Source of the DNA: DRKI01 sp011051875
Lineage (GTDB): Bacteria > Desulfobacterota > Desulfobulbia > Desulfobulbales > Desulfobulbaceae
NCBI GenBank assembly: GCA_026990385.1
Contig: JALXDL010000046.1
Location: 1-64,000 of the forward strand
Reading direction: 5' to 3'
Length of the DNA: 64,000 nt
The notes under the pieces: model-generated
Databases searched by the model: none
What the model saw: the letters and a program-made list of their open reading frames with translations, nothing else
Told to the model about the DNA's origin: nothing
In this document: piece after piece, positions 40,008 through 49,770 of the stretch
Layout: the number at the start of each line of letters is the position of its first letter
How positions within the stretch are numbered: position 1 is the stretch's first letter
Position numbers and translations under genes: made by a program

Positions 40008-42946
40008 CAGGCGCCGGCCACGAGCATACAGGGAACACGAACAAATCGAAGGTGGTCAGCCTGCAGGGCTGGTCGATCAGGCATGACAAGACCATTGTCA
40101 GCCCGGTGGGGTTGGGATTGGTGGTGACCCCCAAACCGGCCGCTAACCAGAATATTGATGACCTGGGCGATATCCTGGCGCTGGTCAAGGAGATCGCCCT
40201 GGAATCGGACCTGCTCATGCCCCTGGTCGCGGTGGTGGAAGGGGTGGATGATAAAGACAAGAGAAAGATCAGGAGATGGCGGCGGCAGCAGGTCTACCAC
40301 CAGGGCAAATTTCTGCTCCTGCCCGCAAGGGACGGGAAATCTGAAGATCCTGAAGACCTGCTCAAGGCCCTGCTCAATCCGGGCGCGGACGACATTCGTA
40401 AGTTTACGCCGCCATCTCCCTTGGGCCTGCAGCAGTTCTGGGAGGAGCTGACCCAAGATGAACGGTTGCAAAAGGCCTTTGCCAGGCCCCTGGCTGGCTG
40501 GAAAAATGTTTCTTCCCCGGCCGTTCCTTCACCCGCAAAACAGCAGGAATACTGGCAGAAGCGATGGCAGGAGATGCTGGCTGGCGAGAGTTTACGCGGA
40601 ACGGCGGCGGCTGAAAGAGTCTCCGGTCAGGAAGCTCCTGGTGGAGCAGCCGCCAGGACCGTGGAACGACCGAACAGCTATTACACCAGGATCAAGGCCG
40701 TTCGTATCGAGAACTTCAAGGGGTTGAAACAGTGTCCCCCGCAGGATACCCATGACACGACCATGCTGGACCTGGATGCCGATATCATCCTGGTGACCGG
40801 GGCCAACGGCAATGGTAAGTCCAGTTTTGTCGAGGCCTTGAGCCTGGCCCTGACCCGCTACCATCCTGCATGGCAGACCGGGGGAGGGAATGACCATTTC
40901 TTCTTTAAGACAGGCGATACCCAGGAGAGCCGGAACCAGGATATACAGATCCGGTTGGACCTGGAGAAAAGATCACTTGACGCGGACCAGGCCGAGGATG
41001 ATAAGGCCGAGGATGATAAAACCGAGGATGATAATACGACGATTACGATAACGATAAGCCGGGAAAATGCGGAGATATCGCCGGATGACCACCTTGCCTT
41101 TCTGCGCCGGGAAACAGGAGCCGAAGAGTCGGGAACCGGAGGCAGGGAGATCTTTGTCCCGGTCAATGAGCAGCTTCATTACCGTATGACCACCTATCTT
41201 CCCGAGCATGTGAATATGCTCTTTGACGAGAATGTTGCCCCGGCGGCTGCCGACTCTGGACAGGATGACGACCCGGAGCAGTCCCGCTGCATGGGCCTTG
41301 CCGACGAGATTGTCACTATCGGCCATCTTTTTCCGGTCCTGTCCCCGGAGATCGAGGCGCTCTGCAGGGCTGCGGAGGAGCGCCGGGGCAAGGTCAAGGA
41401 TGAGCTGGACCGGTACAAGACCGAGATAGAACACCTGGAAGATTTTTCTTCTCAATATACAGAGGCAAAGGAGTTCATCTCCCGGCTCCAGGAGCATATC
41501 CGCAGGCTGCCTCTTGAGCGCGCCCGTGGGTGGCAGCCTGATCCCCGCTGGCAGCGGCAGCCAGGCAGTGTCCAGGAATTTGTCTCGTTACTGGCTGACG
41601 AGAGAGCGTCCCTGGAACAGCTCTTTTCCGGTAGGCTCGTATCCTGGCTCGACCTGGGCCAGCTCATCAAGCGTGCCCATGGCAAGGGGCAGGGGCAGCA
41701 GGAGACCATCGACCGGCTGGAGCAGGAGGTGAGGCTCCTGGTGCAAAGGGAGCGGGAGCTGAAGGGCAGGATGGAAGAGCCGGAAACCAGTTCTCCCGCA
41801 TTGCGCCAGCTCCTGGAATGTTACCATTTTTTCCTGGAAAAAAAGGATGAGCTGGCCAGGGAGCTTGAAGATTGGTCTGGCTGGAAAGATCCTGCCGGAT
41901 CAGAAGGCGTTTCTGTCCAGGTGGGAGACCTGGCCAGGGACATGAGGCAGATGAAGACGGAGCGGCTGCAGTGGGCTGAAAATATCCTGTCCAGCCTGCT
42001 TGGCCTGGAACAACAGAAGCTCCGTGCGGATCTCGGGAAGATCCAGGATAAACGTGCCAAGAGGGAACGTGAGTTGGAGACAGCCAGGAAAAAGGATGCC
42101 GATGCTGCCGCTTTTGAGCAGGTGATATCGTTTCTGGACGTACCCGAACGGCAGGACCTGTTGTTAAGCCTGGATGCATTCTACCGGCAGGGCCAGGAGT
42201 ATGCGTCCCTGGTAGAAGAACGGGAGAAGCTTGAGAAGGAAAAAGAGGACCTGGACGCACTTGGCGGTTTTATCCTGAACATGAGGCACAAGGCCTCTGG
42301 TACGTCGGCTGGTGGCGAGGAAGACTCTTTTCGCAAGGCCCTGGAGAAAACGATCAACCAGGTGATCCGCCGTTTTGTCTTTGCCGACGGCATGGACGAG
42401 GTTGAGGTGACGCCGGAGTTTCTGCTCAAGGCCGATGCCGGCAGGAAAGAAGACTTCCAGCGGGGCGTGCAGTGCCTGTCCTCGGGCCAGAAGGCGCAAC
42501 TGGCCATGGCCTGGATGATCGCCAGCCGGGAACTGGCGCAGAGCCCGACGAGCCGCGATCTTATCCACTTTCCCCACCGTATCCTGATCATGGACGACCC
42601 TTCCACCACCTTTGACACCACCAACCTGCTCAGCCAGGCCATCCTCTGGCGGCAGCTCGCCTATAACCCGGATTCGGCCCGACGGTACCAGGTTTTTATT
42701 GTCTCCCATCACGAGGAGTTTTCCTCCCATCTCCTGGACCTGCTCTGTCCGCCGCCCGGCCATTCCATGCGTCTGCTCAGGTTCTCGGACTGGTCCCGGG
42801 ACAGGGGTGCCCGGGTTGAAGCCTATGACGTGGAGCCGTCGCCGCTGTCTCTGGAGGCGCAGGGGAGCAAAAAAGACAAGGACAGGCTGGCAAGCGCCTG
42901 CCAGGCCTTCAAAGACGCCCTGGAAACACTCCGGGAGATGGTATGA
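40004..42946 (+). CDS. SMC/Rad50-like ATPase with N-terminal extension
   Basis: The 980-residue protein has about 225 residues of unassigned N-terminal sequence, then an SMC-type head starting RIKAVRIENFKGL. The Walker A is GANGNGKSS (266-274). A coiled-coil middle is split near residue 600, followed by the ABC signature LSSGQKAQ (from 825) and a Walker B ILIMDDPSTTFD (from 860) with Asp in place of the usual catalytic Glu. A 15-nt tandem repeat (40991-41035) encodes AEDDK-AEDDK-TEDDN. Such ATPases sense DNA ends or structures in defence systems. It overlaps cmr1 by 4 bp, tying it to the CRISPR effector. Confidence 0.85.
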   Translation: MTGAGHEHTGNTNKSKVVSLQGWSIRHDKTIVSPVGLGLVVTPKPAANQNIDDLGDILALVKEIALESDLLMPLVAVVEGVDDKDKRKIRRWRRQQVYHQGKFLLLPARDGKSEDPEDLLKALLNPGADDIRKFTPPSPLGLQQFWEELTQDERLQKAFARPLAGWKNVSSPAVPSPAKQQEYWQKRWQEMLAGESLRGTAAAERVSGQEAPGGAAARTVERPNSYYTRIKAVRIENFKGLKQCPPQDTHDTTMLDLDADIILVTGANGNGKSSFVEALSLALTRYHPAWQTGGGNDHFFFKTGDTQESRNQDIQIRLDLEKRSLDADQAEDDKAEDDKTEDDNTTITITISRENAEISPDDHLAFLRRETGAEESGTGGREIFVPVNEQLHYRMTTYLPEHVNMLFDENVAPAAADSGQDDDPEQSRCMGLADEIVTIGHLFPVLSPEIEALCRAAEERRGKVKDELDRYKTEIEHLEDFSSQYTEAKEFISRLQEHIRRLPLERARGWQPDPRWQRQPGSVQEFVSLLADERASLEQLFSGRLVSWLDLGQLIKRAHGKGQGQQETIDRLEQEVRLLVQRERELKGRMEEPETSSPALRQLLECYHFFLEKKDELARELEDWSGWKDPAGSEGVSVQVGDLARDMRQMKTERLQWAENILSSLLGLEQQKLRADLGKIQDKRAKRERELETARKKDADAAAFEQVISFLDVPERQDLLLSLDAFYRQGQEYASLVEEREKLEKEKEDLDALGGFILNMRHKASGTSAGGEEDSFRKALEKTINQVIRRFVFADGMDEVEVTPEFLLKADAGRKEDFQRGVQCLSSGQKAQLAMAWMIASRELAQSPTSRDLIHFPHRILIMDDPSTTFDTTNLLSQAILWRQLAYNPDSARRYQVFIVSHHEEFSSHLLDLLCPPPGHSMRLLRFSDWSRDRGARVEAYDVEPSPLSLEAQGSKKDKDRLASACQAFKDALETLREMV
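40991..41035 (+). repeat. Three in-frame 15-nt tandem repeats in the SMC-like gene
   Basis: Units GCCGAGGATGATAAG, GCCGAGGATGATAAA and ACCGAGGATGATAAT follow one another in frame and encode an acidic linker. Slippage here would change linker length without shifting frame. Confidence 0.85.
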
Positions 42947-44127
42947 ACGAACTGTTGCGGATCGAAGTCAGGTTTCTCCTCACCACGCCGGCCTTTCTTG
43001 GCGACTGCCACCAGAAGGCCGAACTGCGGCCCCAGTCCTTCAAGGGGCTGCTCCGCCACTGGTACCGGGCCGCTGACGCGGGCCTGACGCGGGAACACGG
43101 CGGAACCAGGGAGGATCGCCTCTGGGGCGGCACGGCAAAGAAGACGGGCCAGTCGGCTGTCCTGGTGCGGATTGTTCCCCCTGGCAAGATCTCGCGGTAC
43201 CAATGGCGGCGGGAGGAGTTCAGCCGGTTTTCTTTTGGGAAAGGCAAGAACGCCATCAACGGCGCCTTGTACCTGGGATATCCCTTTGCCCTCAAGGGGA
43301 ACCGTGAGAGGACCGGGCTTGCGGCAGGCACCCTGTTCACGCTCCAGGGCGTTGTGCCCCGGGCTGCCGCCATGGGGGAGCAGGAGGTGCAGGGGGCCCT
43401 GGCCGCGTTCTGGCTGCTCGCCATGCTGGGGGGATGTGGCAGCCGCGGCCGGCGGGGATTTGGCAGCCTGCAGGCCGTGGAGTGGGGTCTTGCCGGCAGG
43501 GAGGTGGACCGCTGGAACGAGCTGTTTGCCCGGCTGCCGGACCCCTCCCGGCTGAACACGCCCCGGGACTGGCACGAGGGATTGGGCCAGGGAAGGGAGA
43601 CCTTGAGAGAATGGTTTGGCCATTTTCCTGCCACCACCTGTCATCCCCATCTCGGCGCTCGCTTTGGTGCCGTGCTCATGGAACCGGCCCTCACCTGGCA
43701 GGAGGCCCTGGCCGCGGCCGGGGAGGCCATGCAGCGGTTTCGCCGTCGCAGGCGGCCGGATTATGACGACATGAAGCAGTTCCTGGCCCGGCCCCGGGAT
43801 GGATTGCAGGCCCCGCAGCGGGCCAGTTTTGGCCTGCCGCTCACCTTCCGTTACAGCTCTCCGCCCAAGGGACCTGTCTTCCTGTATCCGCAGCGGCCCC
43901 ATAAGGCCGCCAGGTTGCCGGACCGGTTCGCCAGCCTGTTGGGCATCAAGATCATCCGCCTGGGGCAACGATACGTTCCCCTGGTCTACCGCATGGACGG
44001 CGCCGTGCCCGGCATTGACCTGGCCGTGCGCGCCCGCATCGGAAGGGACCAGTACAACCTGCTCAATGCCGGGCAGTCGGCCATGGATACGTTCTTTGAA
44101 GGTCTGGGGAAGGAGAACCGGCCATGA
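42943..44127 (+). CDS. cmr1: Type III-B effector subunit Cmr1
   Basis: The 394-residue RAMP protein has a typical Cmr1 N-terminus: LRIEVRFLLTTPAFLGD, then AELRPQSFKGLLRHWYRAADAG and glycine-rich LAMLGGCGSRGRRGFGSL. Cmr1 sits at the 3' end of the crRNA-bound complex and helps capture target RNA. It overlaps the SMC-like gene and cas10 by 4 bp each. Putting an SMC ATPase directly before cmr1 with coupled translation is unusual. Confidence 0.9.
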   Translation: MNELLRIEVRFLLTTPAFLGDCHQKAELRPQSFKGLLRHWYRAADAGLTREHGGTREDRLWGGTAKKTGQSAVLVRIVPPGKISRYQWRREEFSRFSFGKGKNAINGALYLGYPFALKGNRERTGLAAGTLFTLQGVVPRAAAMGEQEVQGALAAFWLLAMLGGCGSRGRRGFGSLQAVEWGLAGREVDRWNELFARLPDPSRLNTPRDWHEGLGQGRETLREWFGHFPATTCHPHLGARFGAVLMEPALTWQEALAAAGEAMQRFRRRRRPDYDDMKQFLARPRDGLQAPQRASFGLPLTFRYSSPPKGPVFLYPQRPHKAARLPDRFASLLGIKIIRLGQRYVPLVYRMDGAVPGIDLAVRARIGRDQYNLLNAGQSAMDTFFEGLGKENRP

Positions 44128-47100
44128 ACGAAAAGGCATTCTGGGAACAGAAGATCATCCAGATCCTGCATGATCCGCCGGCCAAGCCCTATTTCCTGCG
44201 GCCGCACAGCGGCGGCCACAAAAAACTTACGAGCCAGCTCCTGGATATCGTGCTGCCGCAAGAGGGCCCCCGGTCACTGCAAACGATTCCGGACCGGCTC
44301 GCTGCCGGCGCCGACCGGCCCCTCCTGACACTGCCTTCCAGGGAAGGGTACTGGCTTGGCAACCAGTACTTTCACAAGGATCCCCTTGTTACCCATCCCC
44401 TGTGCAGAAGCAGCCTGCAATTGCCCCATCCTGGTGGTGTCCCGGAGATCGCCGGCGAGGATATCGATGACCTGGCCCGATGGCAGAAAGAGGCGGCCAG
44501 GCTCCTGGCAGAGGTTGAAGCAGCGGTCGGCGATGCCAGGCCGGAAGAGTTGAAAAAAAACTATCTTGCCTTTTGGCGGAAATACCGGGACGAGCTTGTC
44601 CGCCAGGGAGGCAACGAACTGCTCTGGCAGCTCATGCCCGCGGATTCCCGCTCGCCCGACCATTCCATCTGGGACCATACCCGGATGGCTGCCGCGCTTG
44701 CCTTTGTCCAGGAGAAGATCACGCCGGGCAGGGAGCAGGATCGGCTGTATCCGTGGCTGTTTTCCTTCAGCCTGCGGCCGGTGCAGGAGTTTCTCCAGGA
44801 GGCCAGGAAGAGCCAGGACCTGTGGACCGGCTCCATGCTCCTGGCCGAGCTGACCCTGGCGGCCATGGAACCGATCATCAGGCGGTATGGACCGGACGTG
44901 ATCGTCTATCCGGATCTGCGTGGCAATCCCAGGGCGGACATCTGGCTGCACGGCTATGATCCGAGCCTCCTGCCACGCGGCAAGGCGTCCGCGACCAGGG
45001 CCGCGGTCATTCCCCACACCTTTGTCGCCATCCTGCCCAGGGGCCAGGGGAAAGACTTTTTTGATTCCCTGGAAAACCTGGGTCGCGCCACCTGCGAGGC
45101 CGTGCACACTGCCTGGAAGGAACTGGCCGGCGCTGTCCGGGGCTGGATGGAGGAGGTGACCGATGCGGAGGATCGTGGTTCCGGCTGGGACCGCCTCTGG
45201 CAGCATGCCGGGGCGGCCTGTCCCCTGGAGCCCACCTGGGTGGCCCTGCCCTGGCCGGCCCTGGAACACCAGCAAGAGTACTACTGGCCCGGCGGCGCCC
45301 TGCCGTTCCAGGAGTCCAGGCAACCCTCGGCCAGGGACCGGGCAGTGCTCGAGCGGCGGCGCGCCCTGCTGGGCGAGTGGATGGATTCCGCCTCCTGGGC
45401 CAGTTACGAGTATACCCTGTCGGTCTTTGCCAGGACCAACAGCGGCCTGCTCCTGTACTCCGGTTTCTGCTACGCCCCGGCCCACCACAAGCTCAAGGCG
45501 GGGCACGGCATGCGGCGCCGGCTCATGACCCTGCCCGAACCGACCCCGGCGGATCTCTCCTTTGAGAAGTGTTCCCTCTGCCACACCCGGGCCGCCCTGG
45601 GCAACAGCGATCTTGGCCAGGGGACCGGGGATTGCGAGTCCATCCGGGAACAGGTGCGCAAGCTTTGGCAAGAGCGCGAGCTCGACCCGGAGGAAACAGG
45701 CAGTGAGCGGCTCTGCGCGGTCTGCGCCACCAAGCGGTTCCTGGTCCGGGCCGATTCGGAGAAAAACAATACGCAGCAGCCCAACCGGTTCAACCGGGTC
45801 TGGGCCGGCCCGGACAGGGAGAGGGTCGGCGCGCTCAGGGACATGGCCGGTTTCAGTGACAAGCGGATACGCACCCCTTTTCCCTCCACGGTCCAGGTCG
45901 CGGCGCAGCGGTTTCTCCGCGATGTGGCGGCCAACTATACTGATCTGGAAAAAGAGGCCGACGAGATCATGGGGCTCCATCGTGCGTTGGGTCTCCAGCG
46001 CTCCGCCTTTCCCGATTCCCTGCCCGCCCTGGGCCGGGACGTGCAGGAGTATCCAGAGGCGCGGAAGTTCTTGACCCATGACCCGCAACTGGCCCTGTTC
46101 CCGGAAATGGTGGAAAGCGCGGCCAGCTATGCCGACAAAAACCAGGAGCAATGGAACAACCTTGCCTGGGCGGTCCGCGGGTTCCGCGAGCAGGCTCGGG
46201 AGCTTGGTCTTGGCGATCCCCCGACCCAGGTTGCCGTGGTCTGCATGGACGGCGACCGGATGGGAAAACTCCTTCTCCACGGCTCGCCCGAAGACCCGCC
46301 GGTCTGCTGGAAACACGTCCTCCACCCGGCGGTGGTCAAAAAGATCAGGAGCAAGAAAAGGTTTGTCGAGAGCGGCTGGGGCGACCTGCTCCACCTACCC
46401 CGGCTGGCCGGGCCTGCCCTGCACGCCTTTATCAGCCGCGCCCTGGCGGATTTTTCCCATACCATCGTACCCTGGGTGGTGGAGCAGGAGTTTGACGGCC
46501 GGTTGATCTATTCCGGTGGTGACGATCTTCTTGCCATGGCCCCGGCCGACCAGGCCCTGGCCATGGCAGACCGGCTGCGCACCCTCTACGCCAGCCCCTG
46601 GATCATGGACACCTGGCCGGATATCGCCCCCTGGTCCTGGCTGGAGAAAGACCAGCCGCCGCAGGGGCCTGAGCAACCCGGCACGAGGTTCCGGGTCATC
46701 GGCGGCAACGAGGACCTGGAGCAATACCTTGCCGACCTGGGACACGACAGGAAACCGGGCCGGCTCATGCCCATGCTCGGGCCGGGCTGCACCATGTCGG
46801 CCGGCATCATGTACGGTCATTTCAAGACCCCGCTGGGGCGGCTGCTCGGGGCGAGCCACGAGCTGCTCGATACCTGGGCCAAGGATCGGGCCGGCCGCAA
46901 CAGCGCCGGCCTGGGCCATTTTTCGAGAGGCGGCGTCAAGACCATGTTTGCCGCCCCCTGGGATACCGGTTCCCTGGGCCTGGCCCATACCGTGCGCCTG
47001 GTCCGGGACGCCTTTGCCCAACCCGGGGGCCTGCCGTCCGCCCTGCCGTACAAGCTCAGGGAACAGCGCCGGCTGCTGGATCCTTTTGACCTGGAACGGT

Positions 47101-47312
47101 CTGCCGGTATCGGGGAAGGGGAGATGGCGAGGCTCATGAAGGGGCTGCTGGCCAGGGCCGTGGGCGATGCAGGTGTCAGCGATGCCAGCCTGCGGGCAGT
47201 GCTGGACCTGTGGAAGGCCGGCCACGTCCTGAAAGAGTGTCCGGATTCAGACGACCTGGCCGGCCTTTTTTTCTGCCGTTATCTCGCTGCCAGAACCAAG
47301 GGAGAGGAGTGA
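44124..47312 (+). CDS. cas10: Cas10 (Cmr2), large subunit with cyclase motif
   Basis: The 1062-residue protein is the signature type III subunit. The N-terminal motif H16-D17 in LHDPPAKPYF is the Cmr2-type remnant of the HD domain. Zinc-binding cysteines are C483/C486 (CSLCHTR) and C531/C534 (CAVCATK). The Palm polymerase motif G798-G-D-D801 in LIYSGGDDLLAMA is intact, so target binding should trigger synthesis of cyclic oligoadenylates from ATP. The SAVED domain fused to Cmr6 in the same operon is a matching receptor. It overlaps cmr1 by 4 bp, and its TGA overlaps the cmr3 ATG by 1 bp. Confidence 0.95.
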   Translation: MNEKAFWEQKIIQILHDPPAKPYFLRPHSGGHKKLTSQLLDIVLPQEGPRSLQTIPDRLAAGADRPLLTLPSREGYWLGNQYFHKDPLVTHPLCRSSLQLPHPGGVPEIAGEDIDDLARWQKEAARLLAEVEAAVGDARPEELKKNYLAFWRKYRDELVRQGGNELLWQLMPADSRSPDHSIWDHTRMAAALAFVQEKITPGREQDRLYPWLFSFSLRPVQEFLQEARKSQDLWTGSMLLAELTLAAMEPIIRRYGPDVIVYPDLRGNPRADIWLHGYDPSLLPRGKASATRAAVIPHTFVAILPRGQGKDFFDSLENLGRATCEAVHTAWKELAGAVRGWMEEVTDAEDRGSGWDRLWQHAGAACPLEPTWVALPWPALEHQQEYYWPGGALPFQESRQPSARDRAVLERRRALLGEWMDSASWASYEYTLSVFARTNSGLLLYSGFCYAPAHHKLKAGHGMRRRLMTLPEPTPADLSFEKCSLCHTRAALGNSDLGQGTGDCESIREQVRKLWQERELDPEETGSERLCAVCATKRFLVRADSEKNNTQQPNRFNRVWAGPDRERVGALRDMAGFSDKRIRTPFPSTVQVAAQRFLRDVAANYTDLEKEADEIMGLHRALGLQRSAFPDSLPALGRDVQEYPEARKFLTHDPQLALFPEMVESAASYADKNQEQWNNLAWAVRGFREQARELGLGDPPTQVAVVCMDGDRMGKLLLHGSPEDPPVCWKHVLHPAVVKKIRSKKRFVESGWGDLLHLPRLAGPALHAFISRALADFSHTIVPWVVEQEFDGRLIYSGGDDLLAMAPADQALAMADRLRTLYASPWIMDTWPDIAPWSWLEKDQPPQGPEQPGTRFRVIGGNEDLEQYLADLGHDRKPGRLMPMLGPGCTMSAGIMYGHFKTPLGRLLGASHELLDTWAKDRAGRNSAGLGHFSRGGVKTMFAAPWDTGSLGLAHTVRLVRDAFAQPGGLPSALPYKLREQRRLLDPFDLERSAGIGEGEMARLMKGLLARAVGDAGVSDASLRAVLDLWKAGHVLKECPDSDDLAGLFFCRYLAARTKGEE

Positions 47313-48634
47313 TGGAGACTGTCTTTCTCAGGCCGGTGACACCGGTCTATTTCGGCCGGCCCGGGGCCCTGCCAGCGGGCGAGGCCCGTAGCGGTGCCTC
47401 CTGGTTCCCGCCGCCGATCTCCGCCTTCCAGGGGATGATCCGTACCCGCTTGCTGGACGAGGCCGGTGTCTTTCATCCCCGCTCACGGGTGGCGGAGCTT
47501 GTGGGCGAACCGGACAGCCTGCCGCGGGACTGGCAGATGCAGGGCCCGTTTCCGATCACCGTGGAATCCGGGGGCCAGGCATCCACCTGGCTGCCCGCGC
47601 CCGCCTTTCTGCTGAAGCCGGAGGGCTGGACTCCTGCCGTGCCGCCGGTGCCTGCCCGGTCCATGGAGCTGCGGCATGGCACCACCGCGGGCTGCGCCGA
47701 ACTGCTGCTCGATGAGGCGGCAAGGGAAACAACAGGGAACATGCCGCATCTTTTGGGCAACCCGGGGGCCGGGGCGGAAAAACCTGTCGGAGGCTGGATG
47801 TCGAGTCAACAGCTTTTCTCCGTCCTGAAGGGGGGTGAGGGTGGGCTGGATGCCTTGTGGACCCCCCCCGGCCATGGCAGCGAACTGCCACCTTTTGTCC
47901 GCCCGGAGATCAAGATCGGCCTGGCCCGGGAAAAGCCAGGGAACAACGCCGTGTTTTCCCTGTCCGGCCGCGCCCGGGAGGGCATGCTCTATTCCCTGGG
48001 CACCCTGCGCTTCAGGGCCAATTCCGGCCTGGTCGGCTGGTTTACGGGCCGTCTGCCCGCGCCACTGGACCATCGCGCCCTGGCCAGGGGCAGGGTGATG
48101 GCCGGCAAAAAGGGCGGCATCATGGCCTTTGAACCCCCACCGGCTGAAGATCCTCACTGGAAGCGGATCGCTGCCGGCGAGCACCTGGCAACCGGTGGAG
48201 ATGAACCGGCCAGCGAGGCCCTGGTCTGGGTGGTGCTCCTCAGCAGCGGCCGCTGGGCCGGCGCCACGGCCGGCCGGGAAAAGGGCGACGAACACGCCCC
48301 GGCCACGGCGGAAGCGATGCTGGCCAGGGCCGCCGGGCTGCGGCGGGTGGAGGTCCTGGGCATGCTCTGTCCCGGCCTGTCCTGGCTGGGCGGTTTTTCC
48401 CTGGTCCGGCGGCGGCCGCGGCCGGCAGAACCCTGGTTTGCGCCGGGCACCAGCCTGCTCGTCCGGGTGGCAGCGGAAGAAGACCAGGATGTCATGACGG
48501 TCATCCGGGCCGGGTGGAACAACCGCTGTGTCCTGGCGCCGGAGAAAAAACGCGCCTTTGGCTACGGCCATATCCTGGTCGCGCCCTACCATGAACCACA
48601 GGTGAACAAGGAAGACTCAACGCAGATTAGGTAA
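47312..48634 (+). CDS. cmr3: Type III-B effector subunit Cmr3
   Basis: The 440-residue RAMP subunit is recognised by VFLRPVTPVYFGRP at the start, SASWFPPPISAFQGMIRTRLL-like repertoire (here GASWFPPPISAFQG) and a C-terminal glycine-rich KKRAFGYGHILV. Cmr3 pairs with Cas10 and binds the 5' tag of the crRNA. The ATG shares a base with the cas10 stop. Palindromic element C follows, interrupting the otherwise tightly packed operon. Confidence 0.88.
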   Translation: METVFLRPVTPVYFGRPGALPAGEARSGASWFPPPISAFQGMIRTRLLDEAGVFHPRSRVAELVGEPDSLPRDWQMQGPFPITVESGGQASTWLPAPAFLLKPEGWTPAVPPVPARSMELRHGTTAGCAELLLDEAARETTGNMPHLLGNPGAGAEKPVGGWMSSQQLFSVLKGGEGGLDALWTPPGHGSELPPFVRPEIKIGLAREKPGNNAVFSLSGRAREGMLYSLGTLRFRANSGLVGWFTGRLPAPLDHRALARGRVMAGKKGGIMAFEPPPAEDPHWKRIAAGEHLATGGDEPASEALVWVVLLSSGRWAGATAGREKGDEHAPATAEAMLARAAGLRRVEVLGMLCPGLSWLGGFSLVRRRPRPAEPWFAPGTSLLVRVAAEEDQDVMTVIRAGWNNRCVLAPEKKRAFGYGHILVAPYHEPQVNKEDSTQIR

Positions 48635-48766
48635 CGATTCGTTCTTATTAGCTCAACAATGTAGCTGGTACAGGTGCTCCAGCTTTGTGCAGGCACGCCT
48701 GGCCGCTATAGCCCCTCTATGCGGCCAGGCGTGACCGTGCAAAGATGGGGTGCCTGTGCCGGCTAC
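48635..48766 (+). repeat. Dispersed palindromic element, copy C, inside the cmr operon
   Basis: The core at 48661-48766 is the most regular copy: GTAGCTGGTACAGGTGC at the left mirrors GGTGCCTGTGCCGGCTAC at the right, with CACGCCTGGCCGC / GCGGCCAGGCGTG inside. The flank just left (CTCAACAAT) matches that of copy B. It separates cmr3 from cmr4 by 146 bp and would form a long stem in the operon RNA. Confidence 0.75.
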
Positions 48767-48780
48767 GAACAAGGAAGACA

Positions 48781-49770
48781 ATGGCTGAACTTACGACAGC
48801 GCTGATCGGCATCTACACCCTCACGCCCCTGCACATGGGCACGGGCCAGGCCACGGCCGCCGTGGACCTGCCCGTGGCCCGCGAAAGCCATACCGGCCTG
48901 CCGGTTATCCCGGCCACTGGTATCAAGGGGCGGGCCAGGGATGGTTTTGAAGAGGCCCTGGGAAAAAAGAACACCGTGGTCCGCGATCTTTTCGGCCCGG
49001 ACCTTGAGGCGGCCGGCGGCGCCGACGGCCAGGCCGGCAGAGCCGGCGGCCTGGTCTTCAGCGAGGCCCAGCTCGTGGCCCTGCCACTGCGGTCCCTCAA
49101 CCTGCCGCTGGCCTGGTGCACGTCGCGGATGGTCCTGGAGAGGCTGGCCCGGAACCTCGAGGCCTTTGGTTGCCGGAAACTGCTTGCCATCCACGATATG
49201 GTCCAGGTCCTTGATCCTGAAAAGCTCTATGTCAGCAGGAAGATAGCGGCTGAAATCTTCACAGTCGAGGACATGGCGTTCACCTCCGGCGAGGTGGACG
49301 CGGGCCGCGGGGACGTGATCAAGCTGGCGAAACAACTTGCCACCCTGCTGCCCGGGACAGCGGAAGAGGATGGCACGGTCCACCGTTTTGTCGAGAGCCT
49401 GGTCATCGTGCCGGACCTGGAGTTTCAGCACCTGGTCGAGCGGGGGTTGCCGGTCCAGGCCCGGATCAAGCTGAAAGACGACAAGACCAATGACAATCTC
49501 TGGTACGAGGAGAGCGTGGCCCCTGACACCCTGTTTGCCTCCTTTGTCCTCAACCGGCCCGGCAGCGGCAGGGACATGGTGGCGGAGTTTGTCGAGCAGG
49601 TGCGGACCCGCAGGGAGCCGGACCTGGGGGTGGTCCAGCTTGGCGGCAACGAGACCGTGGGCAATGGCTGGTGCTGGTGGAACCTGCGGGTGGCCCACGT
49701 GGCGATAGTGAGTGACAACCTCGAGCTGAACACCAGTGGCGCGGCTGACCGGCGGCAAGGGAGTGCGTGA
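48781..49770 (+). CDS. cmr4: Type III-B backbone nuclease subunit Cmr4
   Basis: The 329-residue RAMP protein forms the repeated backbone of the complex. D29 in AAVDLPVARESHTGLPVIPATGIKGRARD corresponds to the catalytic aspartate that cuts target RNA at 6-nt steps. HMGTG near residue 18 is the family start motif. The ATG chosen follows AAGGAAGACA just after the palindromic element. The stop overlaps the cmr5 start. Confidence 0.92.
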   Translation: MAELTTALIGIYTLTPLHMGTGQATAAVDLPVARESHTGLPVIPATGIKGRARDGFEEALGKKNTVVRDLFGPDLEAAGGADGQAGRAGGLVFSEAQLVALPLRSLNLPLAWCTSRMVLERLARNLEAFGCRKLLAIHDMVQVLDPEKLYVSRKIAAEIFTVEDMAFTSGEVDAGRGDVIKLAKQLATLLPGTAEEDGTVHRFVESLVIVPDLEFQHLVERGLPVQARIKLKDDKTNDNLWYEESVAPDTLFASFVLNRPGSGRDMVAEFVEQVRTRREPDLGVVQLGGNETVGNGWCWWNLRVAHVAIVSDNLELNTSGAADRRQGSA

